This document shows, in pieces, positions 20,601 to 30,794 of a stretch of DNA of 64,000 nucleotides. The position numbers were made by a program, and so were the translations under genes. Origin of the DNA: Zizania palustris (Eukaryota > Streptophyta > Magnoliopsida > Poales > Poaceae); the NCBI GenBank assembly GCA_019279435.1, contig JAAALK010000286.1, positions 25,749,931 through 25,813,930 of the forward strand. Reading direction: 5' to 3'. A model generated the notes under the pieces. The model ran no database searches, had not been told where the DNA came from, and was given only the letters and a program-made list of their open reading frames with translations. Each line of letters opens with the position of its first letter. The first letter of the stretch is position 1.

Positions 20601-21231
20601 CAGGGAATTGCAGGGCATATTCGTCTCGAAGCCTAAAATTAATGCTTCCGAAGGCAACCACCACTTTCTCACCTCCAGAGCCTACGAAGGTCTTCGGCTG
20701 ACAAGTTGCTCTATGAAGTGCATCGAAGATTTCAGCCCTCCCCTCACAACCTTCGGCTCTCAGCGCCCACTCGAAGATAGCTAATCTAGCTACAACATTC
20801 GGAGATAGCTGGGGGAGGGTTACATGGAACAGGTCAAGTACTTCGGCCAAGAAATCCACAGCAGGGAGGCCCAAGCCTGCTTCGAAAAAAGCTTCGAATA
20901 CTACAACCTCTCCGGGTCTTGGTGATGGAATCGATTCTTTGCCCGGCTTCCGAATCATAACTCCATTACTAATCTTTCCCCCTGTTGTGATTGCCAAAGA
21001 CTCTCTCTTGCAGGTAGAAGGCCCTAACTCAAAAGACTGATCCAAGTATTTGGTCGACGGTGGGCACAAACCTTGGTCATCGGCGATTTGGGGATTTCTC
21101 CCCTCTGCCGCCATGGATGTTGCCGCCTGCATCGAGGGTACCGCCGCCAATGCTGCCGCTGCTGCCGCTGCGGCCGCCTGTTGCCGAGCCAAGGCCGAAG
21201 GAGGCGCAGATCCCTTGGTCTTCACCATCAT
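17622..21231 (-). CDS. Spliced antisense gene of a Tat element, five predicted exons (TAT-B)
   Basis: Predicted exons on the minus strand: 21231-20283, 20213-19572, 19502-19075, 19000-18176 and 18086-17622. Their lengths sum to 3309 nt, exactly 1103 codons in one frame, with a single internal TAG at 19255-19257 (codon 613). All four introns have GT...AG ends with T-rich acceptors. Exon 1 encodes an Ala-rich start, then a conserved domain (VVVFEAFFEAGLGLP; LARLAIFEWAL-like helix; NARWYTDWVLRWFYAEV). It resembles the 'putative gypsy type transposon' family found in plant elements; that assignment is tentative. Exons 2-3 are acidic, Pro/Ser/Glu-rich linker. Exon 4 encodes a coiled coil (MDNIILAERRARQSLEAAKK onward), then RYGELSGQV and AWIDEGQRQK blocks shared with TAT-A. 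Exon 5 is basic (KGRKRVKRKVLR). Function unknown. The TAG may make the product a 612-aa protein. Confidence 0.8.
18087..18175 (-). other. Predicted intron 4 of the antisense gene (89 nt)
   Basis: Donor CAG|GTTTAG, acceptor TTTTTTAG|GCTTTG on the minus strand. Unspliced, exon 4 would stop two codons later. Spliced, exon 5 continues in phase 0; that exon has no ATG start of its own. TAT-A has an intron at the same codon. Confidence 0.75.
19001..19074 (-). other. Predicted intron 3 of the antisense gene (74 nt)
   Basis: Donor CAG|GTATAAAGC, acceptor TTTTTTCTTAG|CAAGCAG on the minus strand, phase 0. It holds immediate stops, so the frame joins only after removal. TAT-A has an intron at the homologous position (28123-28190). 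Confidence 0.8.
19503..19571 (-). other. Predicted intron 2 of the antisense gene (69 nt)
   Basis: Donor GAAG|GTAGATTTC, acceptor TTTTTTTTAG|AGCC on the minus strand. Its length is a multiple of three and it lacks stops, so an unspliced frame looks open; the hydrophobic Ile/Phe-rich stretch it would encode is unlike its surroundings. Confidence 0.75.
20214..20282 (-). other. Predicted intron 1 of the antisense gene (69 nt)
   Basis: Donor GCAG|GTAACTTCG, acceptor TTATTTTTTAG|CTTCTT on the minus strand. It is also 69 nt and free of stops. TAT-A has GTAAGT...TTTTTTCAG at the same place (29347-29423), 77 nt long, so its length there is not a multiple of three. Confidence 0.8.
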
Positions 21232-21691
21232 GATCGCTGGATTGTTCTGAGGAAATGGAGGCTAGGGCTCAAGAAATCAAAGGCTAGGGCTCAAGAACTC
21301 AAGGGGCTCAAAAAGCTTTTGACTGTGAGAAAGCGGTGAAAAGGTAATCGGGTAAGTCTTAAGCCCTTTATTTATAGCCTAAATGTTCCGTTTGTTACCG
21401 TTTGGGTTCTGCCCTTTCGCATTCTCGCCCGTTATTTTCCTCCGAAAATAACGGATCGTTTAACTTCCGTTAGAAGAAACAGGTTAACGACTATTTTTTC
21501 TAAGTCTGGAAAGTCTTCAGTCTTTCTAAAGATACTTCTAAGTTACTTCGAATGTAACTCCTTCGAATACCAATCCGAAGCATATATCTCCACATAGTTC
21601 GGAGATGATATAAATCTGTTAACCCCTACGCATGATTACTTTTCTTGCGTATACTGCTCTCCTAAACGTTACAGGTCGAACGGAGAAGCGT
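21232..21691 (+). other. Antisense leader and U3-proximal non-coding region (TAT-B)
   Basis: It holds the antisense leader and TATA box. A direct repeat of AGGCTAGGGCTCAAGAA lies at about 21260-21300. From about 21410 it is unassigned sequence leading to the polypurine tract. No ORF is supported. Confidence 0.5.
21369..21376 (-). promoter_or_regulatory. TATA box of the antisense gene (TAT-B)
   Basis: On the minus strand TATAAATA lies in GGCTATAAATAAAGGG, about 140 nt upstream of the ATG at 21231. This leaves room for a 5' leader of roughly 110 nt. TAT-A has TATAAAAG (37163-37170) about 100 nt upstream of its start. Two diverged copies both keeping a TATA box argues for a real internal antisense promoter. 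Confidence 0.65.
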
Positions 21692-21705
21692 ATTCGAGGG
21701 GCTAC
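21692..21705 (+). other. Polypurine tract of TAT-B
   Basis: ATTCGAGGGGCTAC lies directly before the 3' LTR. TAT-A has the same CGTATTCGAGGGGCTAC before its 3' LTR (37556-37572). The G-run is interrupted, so the exact priming tract is uncertain. Confidence 0.6.
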
Positions 21706-22200
21706 TGTTGGGGGAAAATATCTCATCTTCGGGGTTATTGCCAAAGCAGCATAAAGACAGCCAACCAGTTCGAAGATTGTCCGAAGATCATCTTCGAAGA
21801 TGCTCAGAACCCTGTTCGAAGCCCGAAGACAGGCACAGGTTCGAAGTATGTCTTCGAACTAAAGCCCTTCAAGATCTTTTCTGCCAGCTAAGATGGAAGA
21901 CTTATCTTCTTTCTTATTAGATTAGTCTTTTACCATTTTAGCCCTATTAAGGAAACCGAATAGTTTCCTTAATGTCGGTTGTAATAGAGGGGTAAATAGG
22001 TCTTTTCCTTAATGTTTAGGCCTATAAATACCCCCCATTTCACCCTATAATAGGGACCGAATACAAGTGATTCAATACACACTTTCGAACTATTCTAAGC
22101 TATTATCCTTTCGGAGGCTTAGAACAGTTTGCTTCACAAACACTTCGTTTGTTAGTTTCTTTTCTACAGAAACCTGTTAGCATAATCTTTTACGCCAACA
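21706..22200 (+). repeat. 3' LTR of TAT-B (495 bp)
   Basis: Same length as the 5' LTR with three transitions. It is followed by the ACGCC target duplication. A 321-codon frame beginning inside this LTR and running into TAT-A is an accidental fusion. Confidence 0.95.
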
Positions 22201-22205
22201 ACGCC
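22201..22205. other. Right target-site duplication of TAT-B (ACGCC)
   Basis: It matches 10741-10745. TAT-A reads on through it (GTCGACGCC / CCGTACGCC), joining the protease region to its continuation. Confidence 0.95.
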
Positions 22206-25200
22206 CCGTACGCCTACAACACAATTTTTGAGAGGGGAATGCTGAACCAATTCGGAGCTATGGCACATCATAACTATCTATGTCTCAAGATACCCACGCA
22301 AGGTGGGGTTCTTACTGTTTTAAGAGACCAAGCAACAGCTCGGAGAGCGGAGTATGGCCACGGTCCACCTCTGGATCCTCGGCAAGTAAATAGTGTGTTG
22401 GAGCACTCGGAGAAAGCATCGGGGTCCTTAGACCCTTCGAAGGGCCCTTCCCTCAAGCCAAGCCCAGAAAGTGATGTGATCACAAAGATGATCCTCAAAG
22501 AAGGCAAAGAATATCCAATCCAATTTGGCAAGGGGCTACCTTTGGAAATATCTACTTCACTGGAGGAAGTAGTTCAAGAAAATTTAGATATCTTCGCTTG
22601 GTCCGATGAAGATATCCCAGGAGTTGACCAGAGCATCATTGAGCATAGTTTACTCGTCAACCCTAAGGCTCGACAAATTTGCCAGGGGCTTCATAAATTT
22701 TCAACTAAAAGAGCAGACCTCGCCAAAGCGGAGGTAGAAAAATTACTGAGAGCTAGAATCATCAGGGAAGTAGGCCACACGGAGTGGTTGGCTAACCCCG
22801 TCTTCGTTAAGAAGAAAGGCTCAAGCAAGTGGCTCATGTGCATAGATTTCACCTCTATAAATAAAGCATGCCCCCGAGATCCCTACCCTATGCCCCGTAT
22901 CGATCAATTTGTGGATTATACGGCCGGGTTTGAACTTCTAAGATTCCTGGACGCATACTCCGGTTATCATCAAGTTTGGCTGAAGCGCGAAGACGAAGCC
23001 AAGACAAGTTTCATAACTCCTTTCGGAGTATTTTGTTATGTCCGAATGCCTTTTGGCCTGCGGAATGCTGGGGCTACTTTTTCGCGTCTTATTGCTAAGG
23101 CTCTAGGTCACTAGATGGACCGAAATGTCGAAGCCTATATGGATGACATTGTAATAAAAAAGCGTTGTAAAGCACCAGCATAGTCTAGACCTAGCAGAAA
23201 CTTTTGAGAGCCTCCGAGCATGTGGAGTTTGCCTCAACCCTGAAAAATGTATATTCGAGGGGCAAGCAGGAAAATTGCTAGGGTACTTAGTTTCAAGCAG
23301 AGAAATCGAAGCTAGCCCGACGCAGATAAGTGCACTGCAAAGAATGGCTCCACCAGAAAATTTGAAGCAAGTCTAGAAGCTGACAGGACACCTCGCAGCC
23401 CTCAACAGATTCCTAGCCAAATCAGCAGAGCGAAGCCTCCCAATATTCAAAGCCTTAAAGGGGTCCGAGAGTTTCAAGTGGACGCCGGAGTACCAGAAAA
23501 GCTTCGATGATATTAAAGATTATCTTAGAAATTTATCAACACTTATTGTGCCCCTCCCAGAAAAAACTCTCCTTCTTTATCTTGTAGCAATAGGCTCTGT
23601 AGTAAGCGTAGTGCTGATCAGGGAAATAGAGCTCAAGGGAAAACTAGTGCAGAACCCAGTATACTTCGTTTCAGAAGCTTTGTCCAGAGCGAAGACAAGA
23701 TACTCCGAGCTCGAAAAATTCATTTATGCTTTGGTAATGGCCTCGCGGAAGTTAAGGCATTACTTCTTAGCACATAATTTAATAGTCCCCACCTCGTATC
23801 CCCTTGGTGATATGCTTCGGAGCAAAGACTCCACGGGTAGGATTGGAAAGTGAGCTATCGAGCTAGCCTCCTTTGGTATTTCCTTCACTGAAAGAACAAC
23901 TATCAAATCCCAAGTTATAGCTGACTTTGTGGCCGAATGGACTTCGTCCGCAATTTGGGCTGTGGAAGAAACCTCCGAAGTGCTATGGACAATATTTTCT
24001 AACGGAGCCTATCAAGCATCTAGTGCCGGTGCCGGAGCCGTGATAATATCATCGTCAGGGCAAAAAGCCATGTATTCTGCAAGGCTCTCAATTTTAAGTC
24101 CACTAACAATATTGCAGAATACGAAAGAATCCTGCTAGGCCTCCGAAAAGCAAGAGCACTTGGAGCAACAAGAATTATAATAAAAACAGGTTCCCAAGTC
24201 ATCACATGGCATGTTGACAAGAGCTTCCAAGCCAGGAATCCACATCTTGCAAAATATTTAGAAGAAATCCACAAGACGGAGGTATTGTTTAAAGGAATTT
24301 CTATTTGAAGCATCCCTCGAGCGGATAATCAACTTGCAGATGTTTTAGCGAAGGCTGCAGCCGGAGCATTGGATGTCCCGGAGGGTGTTTTTTATGAAGA
24401 ACTTGTTAAACCTTTGGTGCATCAACTACCCTCCGTAGAGGTCCTTTGCATTCTAGTCGCTGATTGGCGGACTCCAATTTTGGAAATTTTACAAAATAGT
24501 ACGACTTCGCTAGAAGGTCCAGACCTACAAAGACTCCAAGCAAGGGTCCGAAATTATGAGCTTGTCAATGGAATTCTTTATAAAGCCAGAGTCTGTTATC
24601 CCCTACTCCGATGCATTTCACAACTCGAAGGACAAGATATACTTTGGGAGATTCACGAAGGGCTGTGCGACAGCCATTTAGCCCCTCGTTCTCTAGCGGG
24701 AAAAACACTTTGCTAGGGTCTTTACTGGCCAACAATTATAAGAGACGCATAAGCATTGGTTCAAACCTACCAAGGGTGCTAGTGGATGGGTAGGCGGAGC
24801 CATCGTCCACCGACACCTCTTCAAGTTATTGCTCCGGTATGGCCAATGGCACGATGGGGAATAGATCTGATCAGCCCTTTTCCAATGGCAAAAGGCAGCT
24901 TGAAGTTTGCGATGGTAGCAATCGAATACTTTTCTAAATGGGTCGAAGTTGAACCCTTAACTGCTATCACCTCAAAAAATGTGCAAAAATTCTTTTGGCA
25001 GAATATCATTTGTAGGTTTGGAGTGCCTAGGGAATTAACAGTTGATAATGGCACCCAATTTGAAGCCGAACCTTTTAAGGAATTTTGCGAAGGTTTGGGC
25101 ATCAAGTTATGCTTCACAGCTGTTCTGCACCCCCAATCCAACGGAGGCGTCGAGCGGGCAAATGGAAATATTCTCTCTAGTTTGAATCGAAGGATTGTTG

Positions 25201-25676
25201 GGCTGGCAAAGGGGTCATGGACTGAAGAGCTTCCTAAGATTTTATGGTCCATTTGGACCACTTAAGCTAGGTCCACCGGATTCACCCCATTCAGGCTGTT
25301 ATTCGGAGATGAGGCCATGACTCCCACGGAGCTTAAAGGTGGATCCCTTCATGTAACGAAGCCTGAAGATAATGATGAAAGGAACACTTTGCTGGACTTG
25401 TCAGAAGAAACAAGGCTTCGAGCTATCGCCAATCTGACGAAGTACCAAGACCAAATGAAGGCATGGTATGACCCGAAGATAAAAGTGAATGAACTTAGAC
25501 CAGGTCACTTGGTGGTGTGAAGTGTAATCGCTCCGGGGAAGCTAGGAAACAAGTGGGAAGGACCATATATTATCCTACGCTCGGGGCACCCCGGATCTTT
25601 TAAATTAGCTAATTTAGAAGGGGAAGAGTTAAAGCATGCATGGCATGCGGAGAACCTTAAGCGTTATTACGCTTAG
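22201..25676 (+). pseudogene. pol: TAT-A Pol: RT, two RNase H domains and integrase, decayed
   Basis: It aligns over its whole length with residues about 640-1797 of TAT-B. RT is open from 22206 to a TAG at 23114-23116 and contains FLDAYSGYHQVWLKRED and NAGATFSRL. YMDD survives just after that stop (EAYMDDIVI). Both RNase H domains are recognisable (LYLVAIGSVVSVVLIRE; IFSNGAYQASSAG, where the first catalytic Asp is replaced by Asn). The integrase keeps GIDLISPF, VDNGTQF and NGGVERANG. At least ten stops or frameshifts break the frame. The terminal HAENLKRYYA matches the end of TAT-B. Many lesions are CAG-to-TAG or CGA-to-TGA type, as expected from methylcytosine decay. Confidence 0.93.
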
Positions 25677-25859
25677 GGGCTCCTTGTAATCAATTGTAAA
25701 GTACCTTTCTAAAATAAATAAAGATGGAGGTTCGAATTATGCTTACTCCTCAAATATTCCTTACCCCTAGTGGACGCATCAGGGGAACGGAGATGCTTGC
25801 GAAGGTAAGCATCTTTCATCGGAACCCAACAAACGACCTTTGAACCATCAGTTCAAGGA

Positions 25860-26380
25860 TTCCGTAAAAGAGCTGAAGGTGGACAAAGCCTACGGATTCC
25901 AGGCTTTGGCTTGATAGCATCCGTAGAAGAGTCTAAGGACTTTAAAAGAATAGATTTCCGATCCTCCGGGTTCGAAGCATCAATAAAAGAGCCGAAGGTG
26001 GCCAAAACCTATGGATTCCAGACTTCGTCTTGATAGCATCCGTAGAAGAGTATAAGGACTTTAAAAGAACAGATTTCCGATCCTCCGAGTTCAAAGCATC
26101 TATAAAAGAGCCGAAGGTGGCCAAAGCCTACGGATTCCAGGCTTTGGCTTGATAGCATCCTTAGAAGATTCTAAGGACTTTAAAAGAACATATTTCCGAT
26201 CCTCTGGGTTCGAAGCAACTGTAAAAGAGCCGAAGGTGGCCAAAGCCTACGGATTCCAGGCTTCAGCTTGATAGCATCCGTACAAGAGTCTAAGAACTTT
26301 AAAAGAACAGATTTCTGATCCTCGAGGTTTGAAGCATATGTAAAAGAGTTGTAGATGACCAAGCAATAAGGTTTCAAGGC
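25860..26380 (+). repeat. Tandem repeat of a ~118-bp unit, about 4 copies (TAT-A)
   Basis: AAAAGAGCCGAAGGTGGCC or close variants recur near 25866, 25986, 26102, 26221 and 26340, a period of about 118 bp. Each unit has two halves beginning TCCGTAAAAGAG and TCCGTAGAAGAG, so it is a diverged dimer of the ~60-bp unit seen in TAT-B. It occupies the same place, just after pol. Confidence 0.9.
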
Positions 26381-26739
26381 TCCGGCCAAATGAAACACTT
26401 CATAAGTCCTAAGTAACTAATATCAGAGCTTATAAGTATAAACTTAGTTCCAAAATTTATAAACATCACAATACGAACGTGAAGTTCGAAGAACTCTGCG
26501 AAAGAGGTAAAGTAATGGTTACCAAATTTTATTGTGAAGCATTAGGTTGCTATACAAATAATTGTGTCTGACGGACCCTATCGCATGGCGTATGGTCCCC
26601 CACCCACAAGGAGGGGCAGGGGAGTAAGGCACAGTCAAGTGATGCTCCCCAAACAAATTATATTAATTGGGTAATCATATTACAAACATTGTGATTAAGA
26701 AAAATTCTGGTGTAAGCGTAAATAAAAGCAGAGACCCCT
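26381..26739 (+). other. Non-coding spacer (TAT-A)
   Basis: No ORF or motif is supported. It corresponds in position to 17259-17621 of TAT-B. Confidence 0.4.
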
Positions 26740-29700
26740 CTAGCCTCTAGAGCTACCTCCAGGACCAGTTCGGTCATCAGAGCCTGGAGTTCTCAAAACT
26801 TTTCTCTTAGTCCGAGTGCTTTTCTTCTTCGAAGCTTGCAGTTGTTTCTACTCTTCTTGAAGTTCAACCTAGGATAGAAGTTTTTTGGAGCTAGCCTCCA
26901 TTAGGTCTTTGACTTGGTACTCCGAGTCAGACCAATATACATACTTTGAGGATGAAGATGCTACTTCCTTATCCTATTCTTTAATGTAAGATAGGACTTC
27001 GCTATGAACGTCGGGTGCTATTTCCCCTTGCTCCCCTCTAGGAACATAAAATCATGAGCGCCTATAAGGCCTTAAGCTTTCGAGGATAACCCACTATTGG
27101 CGAAGCCCTTCATTAAGCTCTAGTACTTTGAGATCACGATCCGAAGTATGTAGCAAAACCTAAAAACAAACATTCAAGCGAAGGCTTTTCATTCATAAAC
27201 TTTTCATTCATTAAAATAAAAGGCATTACAAGATTTCTTGTACATAGTTAAGCGTCCTAAGAGCTAGACCTTTGGGTTGGTTGGTGGAGCAGTTGGCGGA
27301 GTTAGAGCCGGAGGCTTCGTCTGAGCTAACTTCTGCCGGCGGGCTTCGTCGATCCAAGCTTCAGCCATAGCTTCATGGTCTGCTCTCCAGGTCGCCCGAA
27401 AGGCTTCCCAAGCCAAAGCCACATCCAAAGATGGTCGCAACAAACCTTCATCGGTGAAGCTTGCTGGTGTCGAATCCTTCACCGGAGCTACGGAGACCCC
27501 GATGGCTTCGAGGTGTCGAAAGACTCCGATTTCGGCTACTTGCCCGAAGATTTCTCCGTAGCGAGTCCCGGATCCCTTCATCATCTTGGTCGCCGCTTGG
27601 ATCATCTTGAAGAGGCTCACTTGCCGTAGATGAAGACGAGGGGCACACCGTGCCAAAATACTCCAGAACACGCTGGAGGTTATCTAGAGTTTGATCAGCA
27701 ATCACGATGTGCTTCTCCTCGGCCTTCGTCAACTCAGAGGCAACGACGGAGATCTCAGCTATCCTTGATAGTAGGTAATTCTTCTAAGCCATCACTTGTT
27801 TGAGTGAAGTTTGCAGCTTTACACATTCAGCGCTGGAGGTCACCTCCGCTTCCCGAAGCTTCTCGACCTCGGCTATTAGCACCATACGCTCTGCTTGGAT
27901 TTCTTCTATCGAAGATGTAAGTTTAGCGCAAGTCTCCTTTTCGGCCTGAAGTGCCTCCTCCATGACGGCCTTAGCCCTCCGCTCCTTAAGGAGCTCTTCT
28001 TCTAGTTCTAAGGTTTTATCTTCAAAGCCCTTGAGGACATTCTGGAGTGTTGTAACCTTCCTCTTGAGCCTATTGGTTTTGAGCTCATTGGAAGTTGCTG
28101 CCACTCTAGCGAGGACGAATTGCTGCAAAGAAGCAAAGTGAGTACAATGTAATTTCTATTAAATAAGTATACTTGTTGTTTGTTGCATACCTGGAGGGTA
28201 GCCCTTTTGAGGGCCAAGTCGAGCTCTGATCCATTGGCCTCGCTCAAGATGGAGACCAATTTTGAACTCCCGACCTCTTGGCTTTTGTCCACCAAGGGTT
28301 CTAGGAGAGCTCGGAGCCCTATCCACTGCTCCAAGAACAGAGCCAATAGCGGGAGTTATGACAGGGCCCATTGATCATCTTCAACGGGGTCTTCTTTCGC
28401 GAGATCGTCAGACGAAGGCATCATCGTCAAAGAGGGGAGAGGGCCAAGACCTGTCTTGCCCTTAGCTCTCCCCGATACAAAAATCGGAGCTGCTACTTCA
28501 GTCCGAGTAGATCTCCTTCGAGCGTTGCTCCTTTAGGCGGAGTCACCTCCCCCGAAGCAACCCCAGTCGTCGGAAGCACCACCTCAACCAGAGCCTCATC
28601 TCCGAGTGGAGCCAAAGCTCCATCAGTGGTTGGAGCCACGCTGCTCCTCGGTGTATTTGCAAAATGCAAGGTATTCATTAAATATTTATTGATGTAGTGA
28701 AGTAATTTCAGGAATTTCAAAGGAAAAGTTCGGAGGTATACCTCCATCCAGACTATGAGGAAGAATTTCATGGTCCCCTAGAAACTCGTACATTTGAAGG
28801 TATTCATCGAGGTCATCCCCTGAAGTTTGTGCCGGAGTAGCCGACGTTGAAGCCTTGACTTCCATCGCCACCACTCCGATCACCGGCGAGCTAGGATTTC
28901 GTAGCTCCGGCTCTGGTTTAGCTCTGGCAGGCTCGGAGGGGGTTGCCATTGTGGCTTCCGCAGTCTCCGAGGGGGGTCTTTGGCTATGGCTTGAGACTCA
29001 CCCTCGTCGCCGTGCAGCAGGTACTCTTCCAGATCCCTTTCCAGGCGCACATTCGACTCTATCTCTTCTGATTCCTCCGAAGAGGAGCTCTTCCCTTTCT
29101 TTACGTGAGTCTTCGTGGCCTTCTTGGAGGTCAAGACTGTGGTTTTTCTCTTTCGGGAGACCACTCCCATCAAGTCGAAATCTGGCAGGGGAGGAGGCTC
29201 CATTCCAAGAGTACTCTACACTCGGTTGGAGCACTTCCAGCTCCCAACTATCTCTACCCTCCACTGCTTCTTCACCATAGCAGGGGCTCCAAGCACCCTT
29301 TCTATGGCCCTGGCTATTTGCTCCGGAGCTAATGCCAATGGATCCGCTGAAAAAAGGTAATAATCTGTTGAGCATATTATTTGTTCTCTAATCAGTATTA
29401 ATGTAGAAGAAGCAAAGACTTACCCAGGCTTCGAAGTTCTCCCTCCGAAGCATTATGAAATGCAATCGGCCACTCAGCTCCGAGAGAAGGAATTCGTAGG
29501 GCAATAAATTCCTCGGCCAAGTCCCGCATGATCATGCGCTTGGCCACTGAAGAAAGTAACCCAAACCGCATTGATAGCAGGCTTGGTTCTAGAGTCTCTT
29601 CGGCTTCCTTCCGATACCATATCTCTTGCAAGAGCTCTGCAAGTCTAGAGTCTTCCCCAACTTCGGCGTAGAACCACCGGAGTATCCAATTGGTGTACCA

Positions 29701-29887
29701 TCGGTGGTTGATTGCCTTTGCTGGAAAGTTCTTCAAGTGCTCCTTTCGGAGCTGGAAGTTGACGCTTCCAAAGGCCGCCTATACCTTAGAGTCTCCAGGC
29801 ATGCCCTGAGGCTTCAGCTGGCACGAGGCTTCATGGGTAGCGGTGAAGATTTTGAACCTCCCTTTGCACCCTTCGGCCCAAAGGGCC
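26740..29887 (-). pseudogene. Antisense gene of TAT-A, 3' part (decayed)
   Basis: It is the homologue of the TAT-B antisense gene, interrupted by CRM-1 at 29887. Conserved blocks, in minus-strand order: KAINHRWYTNWILRWFYAEV (about 29720), a VGSWK block (about 29250), an S/E-rich linker, a coiled coil (LEEELLKERRAKAVMEEALQ, about 28000), RYGEIFGQV, AWIDEARRQK (about 27320), and a decayed last exon at 27159-26740 with VLELNEGLR and RKVLRTPG. Introns with consensus ends are visible at 29347-29423, 28123-28190 and 27160-27269, at the same codons as introns 1, 3 and 4 of TAT-B. Several frameshifts and stops show it is no longer functional. Confidence 0.82.
29883..29887. other. Left target-site duplication of CRM-1 (GGGCC)
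   Basis: GGGCC recurs at 36627-36631. The TAT-A antisense coding sequence continues across the pair. Confidence 0.93.
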
Positions 29888-30794
29888 TGATGGGGGATTG
29901 GTCCCGATCTTCCGCTAGGTAAGGGATAAACTTGGGTTGGTGGAGAATCTCGACGTTGGCGATCCAAGGCTCCGGTCCGGCGGATCAAAACCTTGCAATC
30001 GTTACACCACTGTCTCCGTTGGTTATCAACCACGCAGGACGCGATTGACCTCGCCACGAAGGCTAATTCCTGCAAGCAAACCCAAGAACACAAGCAAGAA
30101 CAGGAAGGATACAAATCGAATGCCAAATCTCAGACAAACGAAGATAAGGTGAGGTTTCACAAACGCCAATGCAGCAGCCAATCGGTCCGGTGCAAGAGGC
30201 GGGATCTAAACACAACAGTGTAGATGCAACAAAGCAAAACCTAACCCTAGAGGCGGCTGACGTGAGTTTATAAAGGGTGGGCAGCCTGTGGAAGGCGAAC
30301 AGACACGGGCTGTGGGCTAGAAGGCGAACAGACATGCACTATGGGCCAACACGGTCCAGTTCTGTCACGCAGGACGGTTTTGGTCACACAGAACGACTCG
30401 AGACTCCAAACGATGTGAAACCAACGGCAAACGATCCGTCTTCTCCTCAGCTTTCCAAAAAGTCAAAGAACGCGCCAATCGGACTTCGTATGAGGAAGTT
30501 ATGGCCATTTTGGTGCAGGGTGGTCGATGTAGTCCGAACCAGCGAAATCTTGACTTCAAACATCCGTGCGGCTCCGTCTTCAAGTCCAACTCTTCTATTC
30601 CATCTCCCATGTTCCTAAGCAACAAAATATCACTAGTATTCAGTAGCATCCCATCCAAACAAATATTGAAATAGTTGCTAAGGAAAGAATTAACCTCATA
30701 GTTCAAGTGACGGGCACGGGCGCGTGTGATTGGTCCTTGTAGTATTGTAGGTGGAGGCTCCATGTGTGTATCATATGAAGTGATGTCCTCATCA
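29888..30794 (-). repeat. 3' LTR of CRM-1 (907 bp)
   Basis: Identical in length to 35720-36626. The last ~143 codons of the polyprotein lie inside it. A TTTATAAA motif about 30268-30275 is a candidate core promoter and is present in both copies. Confidence 0.93.

Larger units (their letters stand above)
10746..22200 (+). mobile_element. TAT-B: complete Tat-lineage Ty3/gypsy element
   Basis: Two 495-bp LTRs (TGTTGGGGG...CAACA) bound an 11,455-bp element with a perfect 5-bp target duplication. The order is LTR, PBS, one gag-pol ORF, tandem repeats, a spliced antisense gene, polypurine tract, LTR. RT precedes integrase, which marks Ty3/gypsy. A second RNase H between the RT-linked RNase H and integrase marks the Tat clade. 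By eye the LTRs differ at 3 of 495 positions, all transitions, so insertion is recent. The complete ORF and intact catalytic motifs suggest it may be autonomous. It is inserted in the protease-RT region of the related, older TAT-A. Confidence 0.95.

Noticed and set aside
19255..21231. Single-exon 658-aa antisense protein
   Set aside because: The frame reads through two 69-nt stretches with consensus GT-AG ends and atypical composition. The spliced model extends it and agrees with TAT-A.
22149..23114. 321-aa frame beginning in the TAT-B 3' LTR
   Set aside because: The N-terminus is LTR sequence; the rest is TAT-A RT. It exists only because of the insertion.
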